NCBI GenBank assembly: GCA_015501585.1
Contig: JADNRY010001334.1
Coordinates: forward strand, 1 to 11,951
Source of the DNA: Rhodocollybia butyracea
Lineage: Eukaryota; Basidiomycota; Agaricomycetes; Agaricales; Omphalotaceae
Direction: 5' to 3'
DNA: 11,951 nucleotides
Below the pieces are notes generated by a model. It had not been told where the DNA came from. It did no database searches and saw nothing but the letters and a program-made list of their open reading frames with translations. The translations under genes and the position numbers were made by a program. Shown piece by piece: positions 1 to 8,762 of the stretch (its first letter is position 1; every line of letters begins with the position of its first letter).

Positions 1-213
1 TGGTATCTATTGTATATGGATTTCGTATTCGAATTTCTGTGGCAGAGAATTGATTACACCATGGGCTTGTTCGAAAAGCGACGCGCCGCAAGAAATCCAA
101 TGAAACCCCCGAAGTACTCACCTAATTTCAGGACTTTCATCGTTCATACATACTTGTACTCAACCTCGCAAGCGAGCTTAATTTACGGATCTTTGTACAA
201 GTGGGTCCTGTTC
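1..213. other. Left flank, no gene recognised
   Basis: A 112-codon open frame starts at position 10 and runs on into the inverted-repeat element. Its translation has no domain I recognise, its composition is not protein-like, and its end is made of the element's repeats. The string ctaatttcag near 122-131 resembles a splice acceptor, so a 3' exon of an upstream gene cannot be excluded. The last 10 bases (204-213, ggtcctgttc) are the left copy of the direct repeat that bounds the element. Confidence 0.5.
204..213 (+). repeat. Left target-site duplication
   Basis: The sequence is ggtcctgttc, identical to 1051-1060. The match stops at both edges: the base before is g here and c on the right, and the base after is g here and a on the right. 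The repeat is therefore exactly 10 bp and abuts the element. Confidence 0.75.
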
Positions 214-254
214 GGGCAGGTGATTTTGCCGTGCAGCCGGTGCGTGGTGCGTGC
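214..254 (+). repeat. Left terminal inverted repeat
   Basis: This is a 41-base terminal repeat. The inner 32 bases (223-254, starting attttgccgtgcagccggtg) match the reverse complement of 1010-1041 without a mismatch. The outer 9 bases (gggcaggtg) match the other end poorly, except for a shared GGCA core when one gap is allowed. Confidence 0.85.
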
Positions 255-541
255 AGGTGCGTGCACGCACCTACTGATGCTGTTGTATGGTGCGTGCACA
301 TATATAATTTTTCAGCCCGAAATATGTATTTTTTGTAATATATACTAACATTATCAACTTCATATTATGAACTTTTGGCCAATTGGCCCAAAGAGGTAAT
401 TCTACACAAATTCGACCTAATTAGTAGTAATATCGAGGCTTGGATGCACAATCATTATACGCATCACGCATCACTTGCACGCACCGGCACGCACCCGGCA
501 CCACTTCCATGCACCCTCGCACGCACTATGCACGCACCCCG

Positions 542-593
542 CATCACTTGCACGCACCCGCAAAATGATGATGGCAGGTGCGTGCAAGTGATG
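542..593. repeat. Inverted repeat with 17-bp arms (hairpin potential)
   Basis: Bases 542-558 (catcacttgcacgcacc) are the exact reverse complement of 577-593, with an 18-base loop between them. The right arm sits in the first minisatellite units, so the left arm can also pair with later units in register. The arrangement could extrude as a hairpin or slip during replication. Confidence 0.85.
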
Positions 594-670
594 GCGGGTG
601 CGTGCAAGTGATGGCGGGTGCGTGCAAGTGATGGCGGATGCGTGCAAGTGATGGTGCGTGCGTGCAAATG
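571..670 (+). repeat. 20-bp minisatellite, five tandem units
   Basis: Units start at 571, 591, 611, 631 and 651. The consensus is atggcgggtgcgtgcaagtg. Units 2 and 3 are identical, units 1 and 4 differ by one base each, and unit 5 is more diverged. There are no spacers, so this is a simple tandem array inside the inverted-repeat element and not a CRISPR. The unit contains the GTGCGTGC word also found near both element ends. Confidence 0.9.
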
Positions 671-976
671 TTGTGGGTCTTTTCAGCAATGTTTGTGTTT
701 TTTTAGACATTGGAACCTGTACATACACCTCTACACCTCTACACTAATCTTGCCTTATCAGGCAGCCTCCTATGTGCCTAGTGCAGGTCAATTTACTTAT
801 GTTGATGATACTTACACTACTTATCTTTAAGTGTACAATCCAAGTTGCAGCTTTGGGGACAGAAGTAAAAGAAAGGCTCAAGAAAGGCTAGTAAATTCTA
901 TAGTAGAAATAAGTTTACACAATGAAGTGAACTTGGCCCAGTTGACACGCACGCACTTGCACTTGCACGCTCCGCA

Positions 977-1014
977 TTTGCACGCACCAAGCACGTTTGC
1001 ACGCACCAAGCACG
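977..1014 (+). repeat. Two tandem 19-bp units
   Basis: tttgcacgcaccaagcacg occurs at 977-995 and again, identically, at 996-1014. This is the C-rich orientation of the element's core motif and runs into the right terminal repeat. Confidence 0.85.
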
Positions 1015-1050
1015 CACCACGCACCGGCTGCACGGCAAAATGTATGTGCC
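1010..1050 (-). repeat. Right terminal inverted repeat
   Basis: This is the reverse-complement partner of 214-254. Read on the minus strand it starts ggcacatac and then has the 32 shared bases. The last shared bases merge into the internal GCACGCAC repeats. Confidence 0.85.
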
Positions 1051-1060
1051 GGTCCTGTTC
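1051..1060 (+). repeat. Right target-site duplication
   Basis: This is the second copy of ggtcctgttc, directly after the element. Removing 214-1050 plus one copy would give a continuous pre-insertion site running from the left flank into the kinase upstream region. Confidence 0.75.
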
Positions 1061-1102
1061 AACTCCGTGCCGCCCTTGTGGTAGTACAGGCCCCATGGTC
1101 TT

Positions 1103-1130
1103 GGAGTTTTTCCCTCGGAGTTTTTCCCTC
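1103..1130 (+). repeat. Perfect 14-bp tandem duplication
   Basis: ggagtttttccctc is repeated head to tail at 1103-1116 and 1117-1130, just outside the element and immediately before the proposed kinase start codon at 1133. It would lie in the promoter or leader of the kinase gene. Confidence 0.85.
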
Positions 1131-1132
1131 GT

Positions 1133-2721
1133 ATGCTTTTTAGTGCCTCTCTTTTTCGTCCTTTTCAGCCAGTTACTTCCGCCAGAGCACGCGCTACCAT
1201 TCTTCTACTTCCAAACTTGTCATATCTACTGAAAACGACGGCGGTTTTAATGTCCCTACGTTTGACTTTCCCGAAGAGCCTCTAGCCCTTCCTGCGAATT
1301 CGGCCTGTGGATTTTTCCAAGGTGGCCCAGGAGACTCTCTCGGGCCATCTGGTCGCTACCAGCTTCAAGCTAAGTTGGGGTATGGTATCGGGTCGAGCGT
1401 TTGGTTGGCTAAGGACAACAAGTAGTACGTTTTTTGATTTCTTCAACACCCCACTAACTGTGAACAGACAGGAGTGCTATGTTTCTCTAAAAATTTCAGT
1501 CCGGATATACGACGCAACTGAACAATGAAAACAAGTTGCGCGGATTGGTCATCCTACAACAACTCTCAGCTCTGCCGGAGGAGAAAAAAAACCATTGTAC
1601 ACAATTGCTCAACCATTTCTACCACCACGGCATCGAACAGGACGGCGAACACCTCTGTCTCGTGCTGAGACTGGAACAAGCATCGCTGAGCGCCACGTGG
1701 AACAAGTGGACCCCATCCGAAGGGCTACCTGTCCCGATTGTAAAGCGTATTACCCGCCACGTGCTGCATGTGTTGTCTGGGCTTCATGCCTGTGGTATTG
1801 CACATACTGGTAATGTTCCTCCTTGGTCGAGTGTTTATATGTCTGACCAAAGATCCAGACCTCAAGCCAGATAATATCATGATTGGAATGTCCCCTCAAC
1901 TGACGACGAAGGCATTGGAACATTGGGTTGCAGCACACCCAGCCCGTGTCTATCTTCCATTGCAGAGTTTATATAAGATGGTCACCAGTGCTTTCAAGTC
2001 AGAAACGCTTCCGCTTCCATCTATAGATGATCTCGCGCAATGCACCTTCAGACTCACTGACGTTGGCCACTCACAAGTTGTCAATGACCAGACCACAGAT
2101 GACATAACCCCGCTCACTCTCCGACCTCCCGAAGTTATCCTCGGTGGACAGTGGACAGAATCTGTTGATATGTGGACACTTGGTGCTGTGGTTAGTATAT
2201 CTTCTCTTCGAGTCCATCTTGAGTTCATTTTAATATTTTAATAGTCACTCCTACTCCTAGGTTTTCACGCTCATGACTGACAAGCCACTCTTCTCCACGT
2301 CCGTTCTTGACCACCATAAGCATTTTCTACGTGAAGGAATCACGGCCATCAGCACTAGTGACCAAGAGATGGAAGCACTATTTTGGCAAATGGCAGCATT
2401 CACTGGTAAACGGTACCCACCAGTAGTGCTTGAACTCTATCCGCTCAGCTGGAACTTTTTCATGAACGACGGCTAGTATTCTTCTTCTTCGTACTTGGAA
2501 CTTCACATGCTCATACATGCTTTACTATCCCAGGTATGCTGAAAAGTTTCAATGCTTACGCCGTCCATCCAATTGAAAGGTGTTATGCGTGATGCCGGCT
2601 TTGTGGGGTCACAAAGTGATGTATCTGGGGCTTGCGCATTAATTAGACGGTGTCTCCAGATTAACCCAGTGCTAGACCTTCTGCTCAGGAGTTGTTAGAG
2701 GATTCGTGGTTGCAGTCGTGA
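1133..2721 (+). pseudogene. SRPK-like serine/threonine protein kinase, broken
   Basis: Kinase motifs appear in the right order across several frames. These are a glycine loop LGYGIGSSVWLAKD (about 1369-1418), the VAIK lysine in CYVSLKI, the catalytic loop HTDLKPDN formed by splicing 1810-1858, LTDVG in the DFG position, the APE-like LRPPEVILGG, DMWTLGAVVF, and a C-terminal RRCLQINP...RPSAQELL block. This order and the style of the motifs match fungal SR-protein-kinase-like proteins. Introns 1422-1467, 1810-1858 and 2191-2260 fit. The reading frame is broken near 1191, near 1523, near 2547 and at 2665-2667, and TAG stands at 2474-2476 beside a likely donor for an intron ending at 2533. The proposed N-terminus (MLFSASLFRPF...YHSS) is basic and serine-rich, like a mitochondrial presequence. 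If the indels are sequencing errors, one nonsense or splice defect near 2474 still remains. Confidence 0.75.
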
Positions 2722-3039
2722 ACAGACAGCATACTTACATTAAACCTTGCAAATGATGTTTTCGAAGGGGAATTCTGTCACACTACTACCAAGAAACCCT
2801 GCGTTGGCATTCTGCATAAAGTAATACGATATCTACCTTGCCCAAGTCATCATTGAATTAACAAAAGGTCTTGTTGTAATGGATGAATCTGTTCGGCAAC
2901 CTCCATGCTATCTAGCAACCTCTTTGCCAACAGCCCTCCTGCAAGTGTGGGCAGATGGAATCCTGTACGATTAATACACATGTATTTTACAATCGATAAG
3001 ACAACAGTAAAGTCCAAATAAGTACATAACGGAAAGTTG
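2722..3039. other. Convergent intergenic spacer
   Basis: This stretch lies between the ends of the kinase (+) and F-box (-) genes. It is moderately AT-rich, and neither strand has a protein I recognise; an 84-codon minus-strand frame across 2850-3104 overlaps the F-box 3' end and has no family features. It probably holds both 3' untranslated regions. I see no canonical AATAAA in a convincing position. Confidence 0.5.
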
Positions 3040-4928
3040 TTACAGCTCCAGAATACGTATACCACCGACTGCATCTCCCAAAACGACCCTTCCATTTGCT
3101 TCATCGTAATCCAAAGCCGTCCAGTTGTTCCAAGGGTTCATGTATATTCTGCGAGTTCGGACTTCGTCATCAGGATTCAAAGGACCCGGAAAAATCCCTG
3201 CAACCAGACTTTCCGCGGCCCTGCCTTCCAAGTCGGCAGCAGAAGGAACGCCAGAACTTGTCAGTCCACCTAGTCGAGCAATATACGTATAATCATGATA
3301 CACATCAGAAGTTAGTAATCCGTGCGATGCTCGATCTCCTGGTTTGACCCAAATCGCAGTTCTACATTTCCCTAATGCGAGATCTGTGCACCGGAGGGAA
3401 CCTCGAGTAGAAATGACTCGGGAAGTACGGACGGGAGGGAAGATATAGGGAGATTGAGTGATACGTGCAGTGGAAGCATCCTCAGAATTGATATCAACGC
3501 CCTGTTCAGGCGATTGGATAGCAATGACATTTTCATCAAGCGAAAGTTCATATAGATCCAAACTGTGCTCGTTGGCCATCCAGGGGTCATCGCTTTGTGA
3601 ACGAACGAGAATGTCCAGCTTTTTTGGCTGAGCGGATTTATCCGAAGAATGAGATTGGCTGGGCACGACGGAGACCCGTCGACCCAACCAAAGGAGTGAC
3701 TGGCTATTGGGGAGTATACCGGTAGTTCGAAGGGTGTTGAAGAATCTATGGGAGGAGCCACGCATAATTCTGGTGCTGGGAAGAGGTGGATAGATCTCGC
3801 TCGTACGACCAGAATACTCCTGTACGCAAAAACGACTTGTATGATATGATCTTGCTGGAGGTATAGAATGAGCATGCAACGGATTTTACTGTAGAAAAAG
3901 TACAAACCTTGAAGACTCCTGCTTCATCTTCATGCCCCAGAACAGCAAATGCACCAGTTTGGTAATTGTATACAACGGTACAGCTTCGATCATCCGACAT
4001 CGCCAAAACGTTTCCTGATAGTGTTACTGGTTTCATGGGCCGCATCGCTTGCAAGCGCAAACTATCTTCGTCCGAAAAAAAATCCAAGTCCGTTCCCAGG
4101 GAAAAGAAGGTATGTACATATCAGAGCAAGTTCTCCTTCATCTGAGATCTTAAATAGTTTGATTTCATGACGACTAGAGAGTTACACAGGATCAGAAACG
4201 AAAGAAACAGTTGATGATTGATACTTACCCCTCACAAACGAGAGAAATGGCCACGTCTGCCTCCGAGTCATTTTCGTGGCTCAAGCACAGGCCAGTGAAT
4301 AACCCTCCTTTGGGAGACCATTGGGCACATTTACGCGCTCGAGACTTGGTAGCATCGCTTCCGTGGAGAGACAACGGGACAGCCCATATCGTGATGACCG
4401 ACCAGATGCCTTTCGAAACGCTCAACACCAATACATTCTCCATATCATATTTGATATCTGGATGTGAACAACGTCGTACAGATCGTATAAAACGGACATC
4501 TGTAATGGGTATACTTGGAGAATTTATCCAACTGATATCTCGGTGGATGCCTGAAGATGTACTCAGCCAGGATTTTGCTAACCTATACGCACGTCGCGTG
4601 CGCAGCTCAAGCTCTGGACGCAAGATTGGTTGTGCTGTCACCCTCTTCCTGCCTGTGAAATCTTCCAACATAGGAAACGGGAGCCCTTTACGGGATATAT
4701 GTGTTTCCAAAGCATTGATCCAAACAATAGTCAAATTTGTAGTTTCTTCAAGATGTCTACAGGTCTTGTACCAGTTTAAAAGCTTATCGGAAGTAATGGA
4801 TCAAGATTGCTTACTTGTCGAATACTAAGAATTTCAGGAACAGAAAAGAAAGTGAGGAGATGGATGAGAACGTCATCTGGAAGATCCAGCAAGGTTTCAC
4901 AAGACATATTCGATTTGAAAGGCGCCAT
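3040..4928 (-). CDS. F-box protein with degenerate propeller region (one apparent frameshift)
   Basis: This is a likely substrate-recognition subunit of an SCF ubiquitin ligase; the substrate is unknown. Exons on the minus strand are 4928-4815, 4764-4229, 4173-4118, 4065-3908 and 3854-3040. All junctions are GT-AG with introns of 50-55 bp. Residues about 12-50 form the F-box (LLDLPDDVLIHLLTFFSVPE, then IRQTCRHLEE). The rest resembles the divergent beta-propeller seen in many Agaricomycete F-box proteins, including VVFAYRSILVVRARS, ASHSFGWVDG, RCTDLALGKCRTAIWVKP and the ending NNWTALDYDE...VVLGD...IRILEL. The exons sum to 1679 bases, one short of a multiple of three. The break falls at the CCC run 3675-3677, between FGWVDG and VSVVPSQ. 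With one extra base there the product is 559 residues. The start has an in-frame stop 6 bases upstream. A sequencing under-call or a recent null allele are both possible. Confidence 0.8.
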
Positions 4929-5196
4929 CTGCAATTAATTCAACATTATTTCGGTCATTGCAAGGATCTGGAGCGTTGAGTACGTTGAATGACACTGAAC
5001 AGTGACAGTGCCAGAAGAGAAGCGACAAAAACACGTGAACAGTGTCATCACAACCAAGTGCTACTTTTATATCCCTCCCACCAAGCATACCCATCTAATA
5101 GCTTTCTTTCTTTCTTCTTTAGACAGCCTCAGGCGGGCTAAATCTCTCATATTAAACCAAGCACTTTACTAATGCGACAACCCTTCTCTCTATGAC
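4929..5196. promoter_or_regulatory. Divergent promoter of the F-box and myosin genes
   Basis: This 268-bp gap lies between two start codons facing away from each other. It holds an 8-bp inverted pair, tgacactg (4990-4997) and cagtgtca (5040-5047), with GAACAGTG at 4997-5004 and 5037-5044 and a palindromic CACGTG E-box at 5032-5037. A CT-rich tract at 5102-5121 precedes the myosin start, as is common near fungal transcription starts. No clear TATA box was found. Promoter function is inferred from position. Confidence 0.55.
5172..5195 (+). other. Seven-codon upstream ORF in the myosin leader
   Basis: ATG at 5172 encodes MRQPFSL and stops at TGA 5193-5195, one base before the myosin ATG at 5197. 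A second upstream ATG at 5192 overlaps this stop (ATGA) and opens an out-of-frame path ending near 5302. If transcription starts upstream of 5172, ribosomes would meet both before the main start. The transcription start is unknown. Confidence 0.4.
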
Positions 5197-8100
5197 ATGG
5201 CGGCATCCATATACAGTAACGGTACCAAGGTCTGGTTCGAGGAAAAGGAGCGGGGGTGGATTCAAGGAGAGGTTCTGTCCTCGTCAGTTCAAGGAGACAT
5301 AGTAGACATGACGTTTGTCAATGAACACAAAGTATGGATTATCGGTTCTCGATACTTCCTCACTTTAATTGTCACGAAATTACAGGAAATAACACTCAAA
5401 GCAACGTTGAAAGACATTGCGAACAATACCAACAAACTTCCACCACTCTGTAACGCGCCAGATTATGACCGGGTTACAGACCTGACAAATCTTCCTCATC
5501 TGAACGAACCATCGAGTGCGTGTTTTTATTCAAAATCGCACAAGTTTATTCAATGGATTGTAGTTCTTCATGTTATTCACAATCGATACAGTGAACACAA
5601 GCTATACACATACAGTGGAATTGTTCTCGTTGCCGTGAATCCGTTTGCAGAAGTTCCAATCTATGGTTCTGATGTGATCTCAAGATATGCAGGCCGTTCG
5701 AGAGACGAGCTTGATCCTCATCTATTCACCATTGCTGAGGAAGCTTACGGCGCTTTGCAGAGGGATTCGAAGAACCAAACTATCATAGTTTCGGGGGAAA
5801 GTGGCGCTGGAAAAACCGAATCAGCAAAATATATCATGAGATACATGGCTTCAGTCAAGTCCGACGCCATCCACTATGCCGCCAGCTCTGTCTCTGTCGA
5901 GCATCAAGTTCTCGCTACAAATCCAATCCTTGAAGCTTTCGGAAATGCAAAGACTTCCAGGAACGACAATTCCTCCCGGTTTGGAAAGTACATCCAGGTA
6001 TATTGTTACACGATTTCCCACAATACTGGATTCATAATTTTGCACAGATTCTCTTTGATGAACAATCCTCAATTGTAGGAGCGCGTATCCAAACATATTT
6101 ACTGGAACGCTCTAGAATATCCTTTCAGCAGCGCTCCGAACGAAACTATCATATATTTTATCAGCTTTGCGAAGGTGCTTCTTCAGAAGAGCGCATATCT
6201 TTTGGTCTGGACGCCGATGCAAGCGGCTACCGCTATCTCAGCTCCTCGTCCATCAAAATTGACAATGTCAACGATGCGGTCAACTTTTCTGCAACGCGAC
6301 AGGCGTTGTCCATCGTTGGCATAGACGAAGACAAACAACTGGCTATCTTCCGTCTACTCGCTGCCATTCTTCATCTTGGTAACATCGAAATCAGCCACAG
6401 ACGGGACGCCAAAGACGCTGTCATCGATGACACACATGATTCGGCGCTGCGAAATGCGATGGAGCTGCTAGGTATCGATGCCGCGGAGTTTGCGAAGTGC
6501 ACAACCAAGAAGCTTATAGACGCACGCGGAGAAAAGTTTTCCTCAGCTAGAACAATGGATCAGGCGATTGGTGTGCGGGATGGGGTTGCCAAGTTTATCT
6601 ACTCGAGCATCTTCGATTGGCTTGTGCTCAGAATCAATGAGAGCCTGTCTTCGAATGACAATATACAACGAGAGAAGAACTTTATCGCTGTACTGGATAT
6701 CTATGGCTTTGAGCACTTCCAAACCGTAAGTTTACTTCCTGTAATATTATTGGCCATCGGTTCTCATCCTTGTCCCCAGAACTCGTTTGAGCAATTTTGT
6801 ATCAATTATGCCAACGAAAAACTCCAACAACAGGTATAAACTTCTCCTTCCTCTTGATTTTCCTCTGTTTACATGTATGTCACAGTTCATTTCACATGTT
6901 TTCAAACTCGAACAAGCTGAATATGCCTCGGAGGCTATCGACTGGACAACCATTGACTTTTCTGACAACAAGCCATGTATCGATCTCATCGAAGGCAAAC
7001 TCGGCATCATTGCTCTACTAGATGAAGAATCTCGTCTAGCCACTGGAACAGACGAATCGCTGATTGATAAACTCAACAGCCAGCTGAAAACTCCAGAACA
7101 CAAGGCCATCTTCAAAGACCATCTCCATGGTAATGAAGCGTTTACAATTTGTCATTATTCCGGCGACGTTTCATATAACATCGATGGTTTCCTGGAGAAA
7201 AACCGAGGGACGGTACCAGACGAGCATAGAGATCTTCTCAATACATCGGCAAATGAGTTTTTGAGAGAGGTTGTTGGCGTGGGTTTCAACGTTGGTCTTG
7301 ACACTCATCTCGGCGGCAAACCTAAAGTTCTTCCACCAAAAAGTCCTGCTCTCCCAGGCAAAGCGGTGTCGGGTCGCAAACCTACACAATGCTCTGTTTT
7401 CAAGTCGTCGTTGCTCACGTTGACAGAAGCCCTAGGTGTTACGGATATCCATTATATCCGATGCATAAAGCCGAACGAGAATAAGCGATCATGGGGCTTC
7501 GACTCGCCACTTGTTCTAGCGCAGTTGAGGGCTTGTGGTGTACTGGAGACTATTCGAATTACGAGCGCAGGTTATCCTACTCGATGGTCGTACGACGACT
7601 TTGCTGCAAGGTTCGTATGCTTGACTTATGACTTTGTGGATTTTTTCTGAATATCATTTCTTCAGATATCGCATTCTGCTTAATAGTTCGACGGACGTCT
7701 CATCTTTAGAGGACAGCCGTCAACTCACGACTGCAATTTTACGGCAAGTTGTCCAGGACAAGACGAAGTACCAGACAGGGAAGACCAAGGTCTTCTTCCG
7801 TCCTCGTGTGCTGGCTATCTTGGAGGGTCTACGAGCTCAGCGTGAACGTGATGCCGCGATTTCTATCCAGAGGGTTGTCCGTGGTGTGGCTTCCAGGAAG
7901 TTTGTAGCACATTTGAAAGCTGAACGCGCAGAAGCTTTGGCTAAAATGGAAGCAGAAGCCGCCGCACGCGCTCAAGCGGAAGCGGAAGCGGCTGCACGCG
8001 CTCAGGCAGAGGCAGAGGCAGAAGCTGCAAAAGCCAAAGCCGAGGCGGAAGCTGCCTCAGCGAAAGCTACACTAGACCCAAAGTTGTCACTACAACCCCC

Positions 8101-8762
8101 TTCTACACCAGTAAAACCCAAGGTCAAGCACAACGGTCTTCAGGGGAAATTGTCTCACAGTTCCCTCGTGTCCCCAGCTCAGGCTAAAGCCAATGAACGA
8201 GTTCGAGCAAAAACCCCAACCAAATCCCCAGCGCCGACCCCAACTTCTCGATACCAAACTGGTCACGTTGGACCGCAATTCGAGATACCGCATTTTCACC
8301 CCGACGATGGCCGCTATAATCATATGGAGAGATGTGCGGCTTGTATAGCAAAAGCAGAAGCAGCTGCAGAAGCTGCCGACCGACTTCGAGAAAGGACAGG
8401 TAGGACCGCAGCTCATACACCAGCGACACCCTCCAAGTCACGATCCCAATCTGTGGAACCAGGTAATCGAGGACGACCCAAGACACGCAGAAGCCTGGGT
8501 GGCGGCAGCGCTTTCCGTCCCGGCGACGCCCCATTCTAGATCTAAATCTAACGAGCCTCGTACCCCCAATAGGCTCAAGAAGCTCAATCCTTCCGCGATG
8601 CTGAGGACATTCCACAAGAAGGTAAATTCGAAAGACATCAACCATACCAAACCTGCATCGCCAGTTTCGACTCCTGCCGCGACGACACAGGAGTCGCAGC
8701 CAGCATCGGAACTCAAGATATACAAGCAGTTTATGCAGACTAAACCAGCTTGGATCTCGTAA
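5197..8762 (+). CDS. Class V-type myosin heavy chain with short tail
   Basis: This is an actin-based ATPase motor. Exons are 5197-5331, 5386-5515, 5564-5997, 6048-6725, 6780-6833, 6886-7610, 7666-8399 and 8491-8762, totalling 1053 codons plus a stop. An N-terminal SH3-like segment ([16 protein letters not shown]) is followed by the motor. Motor motifs are P-loop GESGAGKT (166-173), switch [10 protein letters not shown] (222-230) and switch [10 protein letters not shown] (from 450). [18 protein letters not shown] and [11 protein letters not shown] follow. The TEDS-site residue appears to be Glu395, as in class V myosins, so phosphorylation there is not expected to be needed. One IQ motif surrounds Gln787, then comes an Ala/Glu-rich charged helix (7946-8065) and a Ser/Pro/Lys-rich basic tail. 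No DIL cargo domain, MyTH4, FERM or chitin synthase domain is visible. The last intron (8400-8490, 91 bp) is the weakest; without it translation ends at 8539 with 1009 residues. Confidence 0.88.
7946..8065 (+). repeat. Ala/Glu-rich coding repeat of the myosin neck
   Basis: Inside myosin exon 7, codons for [10 protein letters not shown] recur and grade into [17 protein letters not shown]. At DNA level, gcacgcgctca followed by gcggaag or gcagagg triplets repeats. Regular alternation of acidic, alanine and basic residues favours a long charged alpha-helix, either a single-helix lever extension or a coiled coil. Such tracts often vary in copy number between strains. Confidence 0.7.

Larger units (their letters stand above)
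214..1050. mobile_element. Non-autonomous terminal-inverted-repeat element, 837 bp
   Basis: Positions 223-254 and 1010-1041 are perfect 32-base inverted copies. Each is followed outward by exactly 9 less similar bases (214-222 and 1042-1050), then by the same 10-base string ggtcctgttc at 204-213 and 1051-1060. This symmetry is what a cut-and-paste insertion with a 10-bp target-site duplication leaves. A 9-11 bp duplication is typical of Mutator-like (MULE) elements, whereas hAT elements usually make 8 bp; the superfamily is therefore inferred. No transposase frame is present, so any mobility would depend on an enzyme encoded elsewhere. The interior is dominated by GTGCGTGC/GCACGCAC words in both orientations, possibly binding sites for that enzyme. 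It lies 83 bp upstream of the kinase start. Confidence 0.75.

Noticed and set aside
571..670. Possible CRISPR array
   Set aside because: The 20-bp units are directly adjacent with no unique spacers, and the window is eukaryotic.
10..1232. Several open frames of 67-133 codons on both strands
   Set aside because: They are made largely of translated GTGCGTGC/GCACGCAC repeats, overlap each other on opposite strands, and show no domain or gene-like composition.
1810..1852. Earlier splice acceptor for the second kinase intron
   Set aside because: It would give HTDPDLKPDN with two extra residues; the acceptor at 1858 gives the standard HTDLKPDN catalytic loop.
3096..3347. Plus-strand frames opposite the F-box gene 3' end
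   Set aside because: They are antisense shadows of a clearly coding minus-strand exon, without recognisable features.
3746..4087. Single uninterrupted minus-strand frame as a separate 113-residue gene
   Set aside because: Its middle part is exon 4 of the F-box gene; both ends are translated introns.
4897..5094. 65-codon minus-strand frame upstream of the F-box start
   Set aside because: It is in a different frame from the F-box coding sequence and has no family similarity; the F-box frame has a stop just upstream of its ATG.
8463..8490. 28-bp intron in the myosin tail
   Set aside because: It is too short for fungal splicing; the donor at 8400 with the same acceptor gives a normal length and an open frame.
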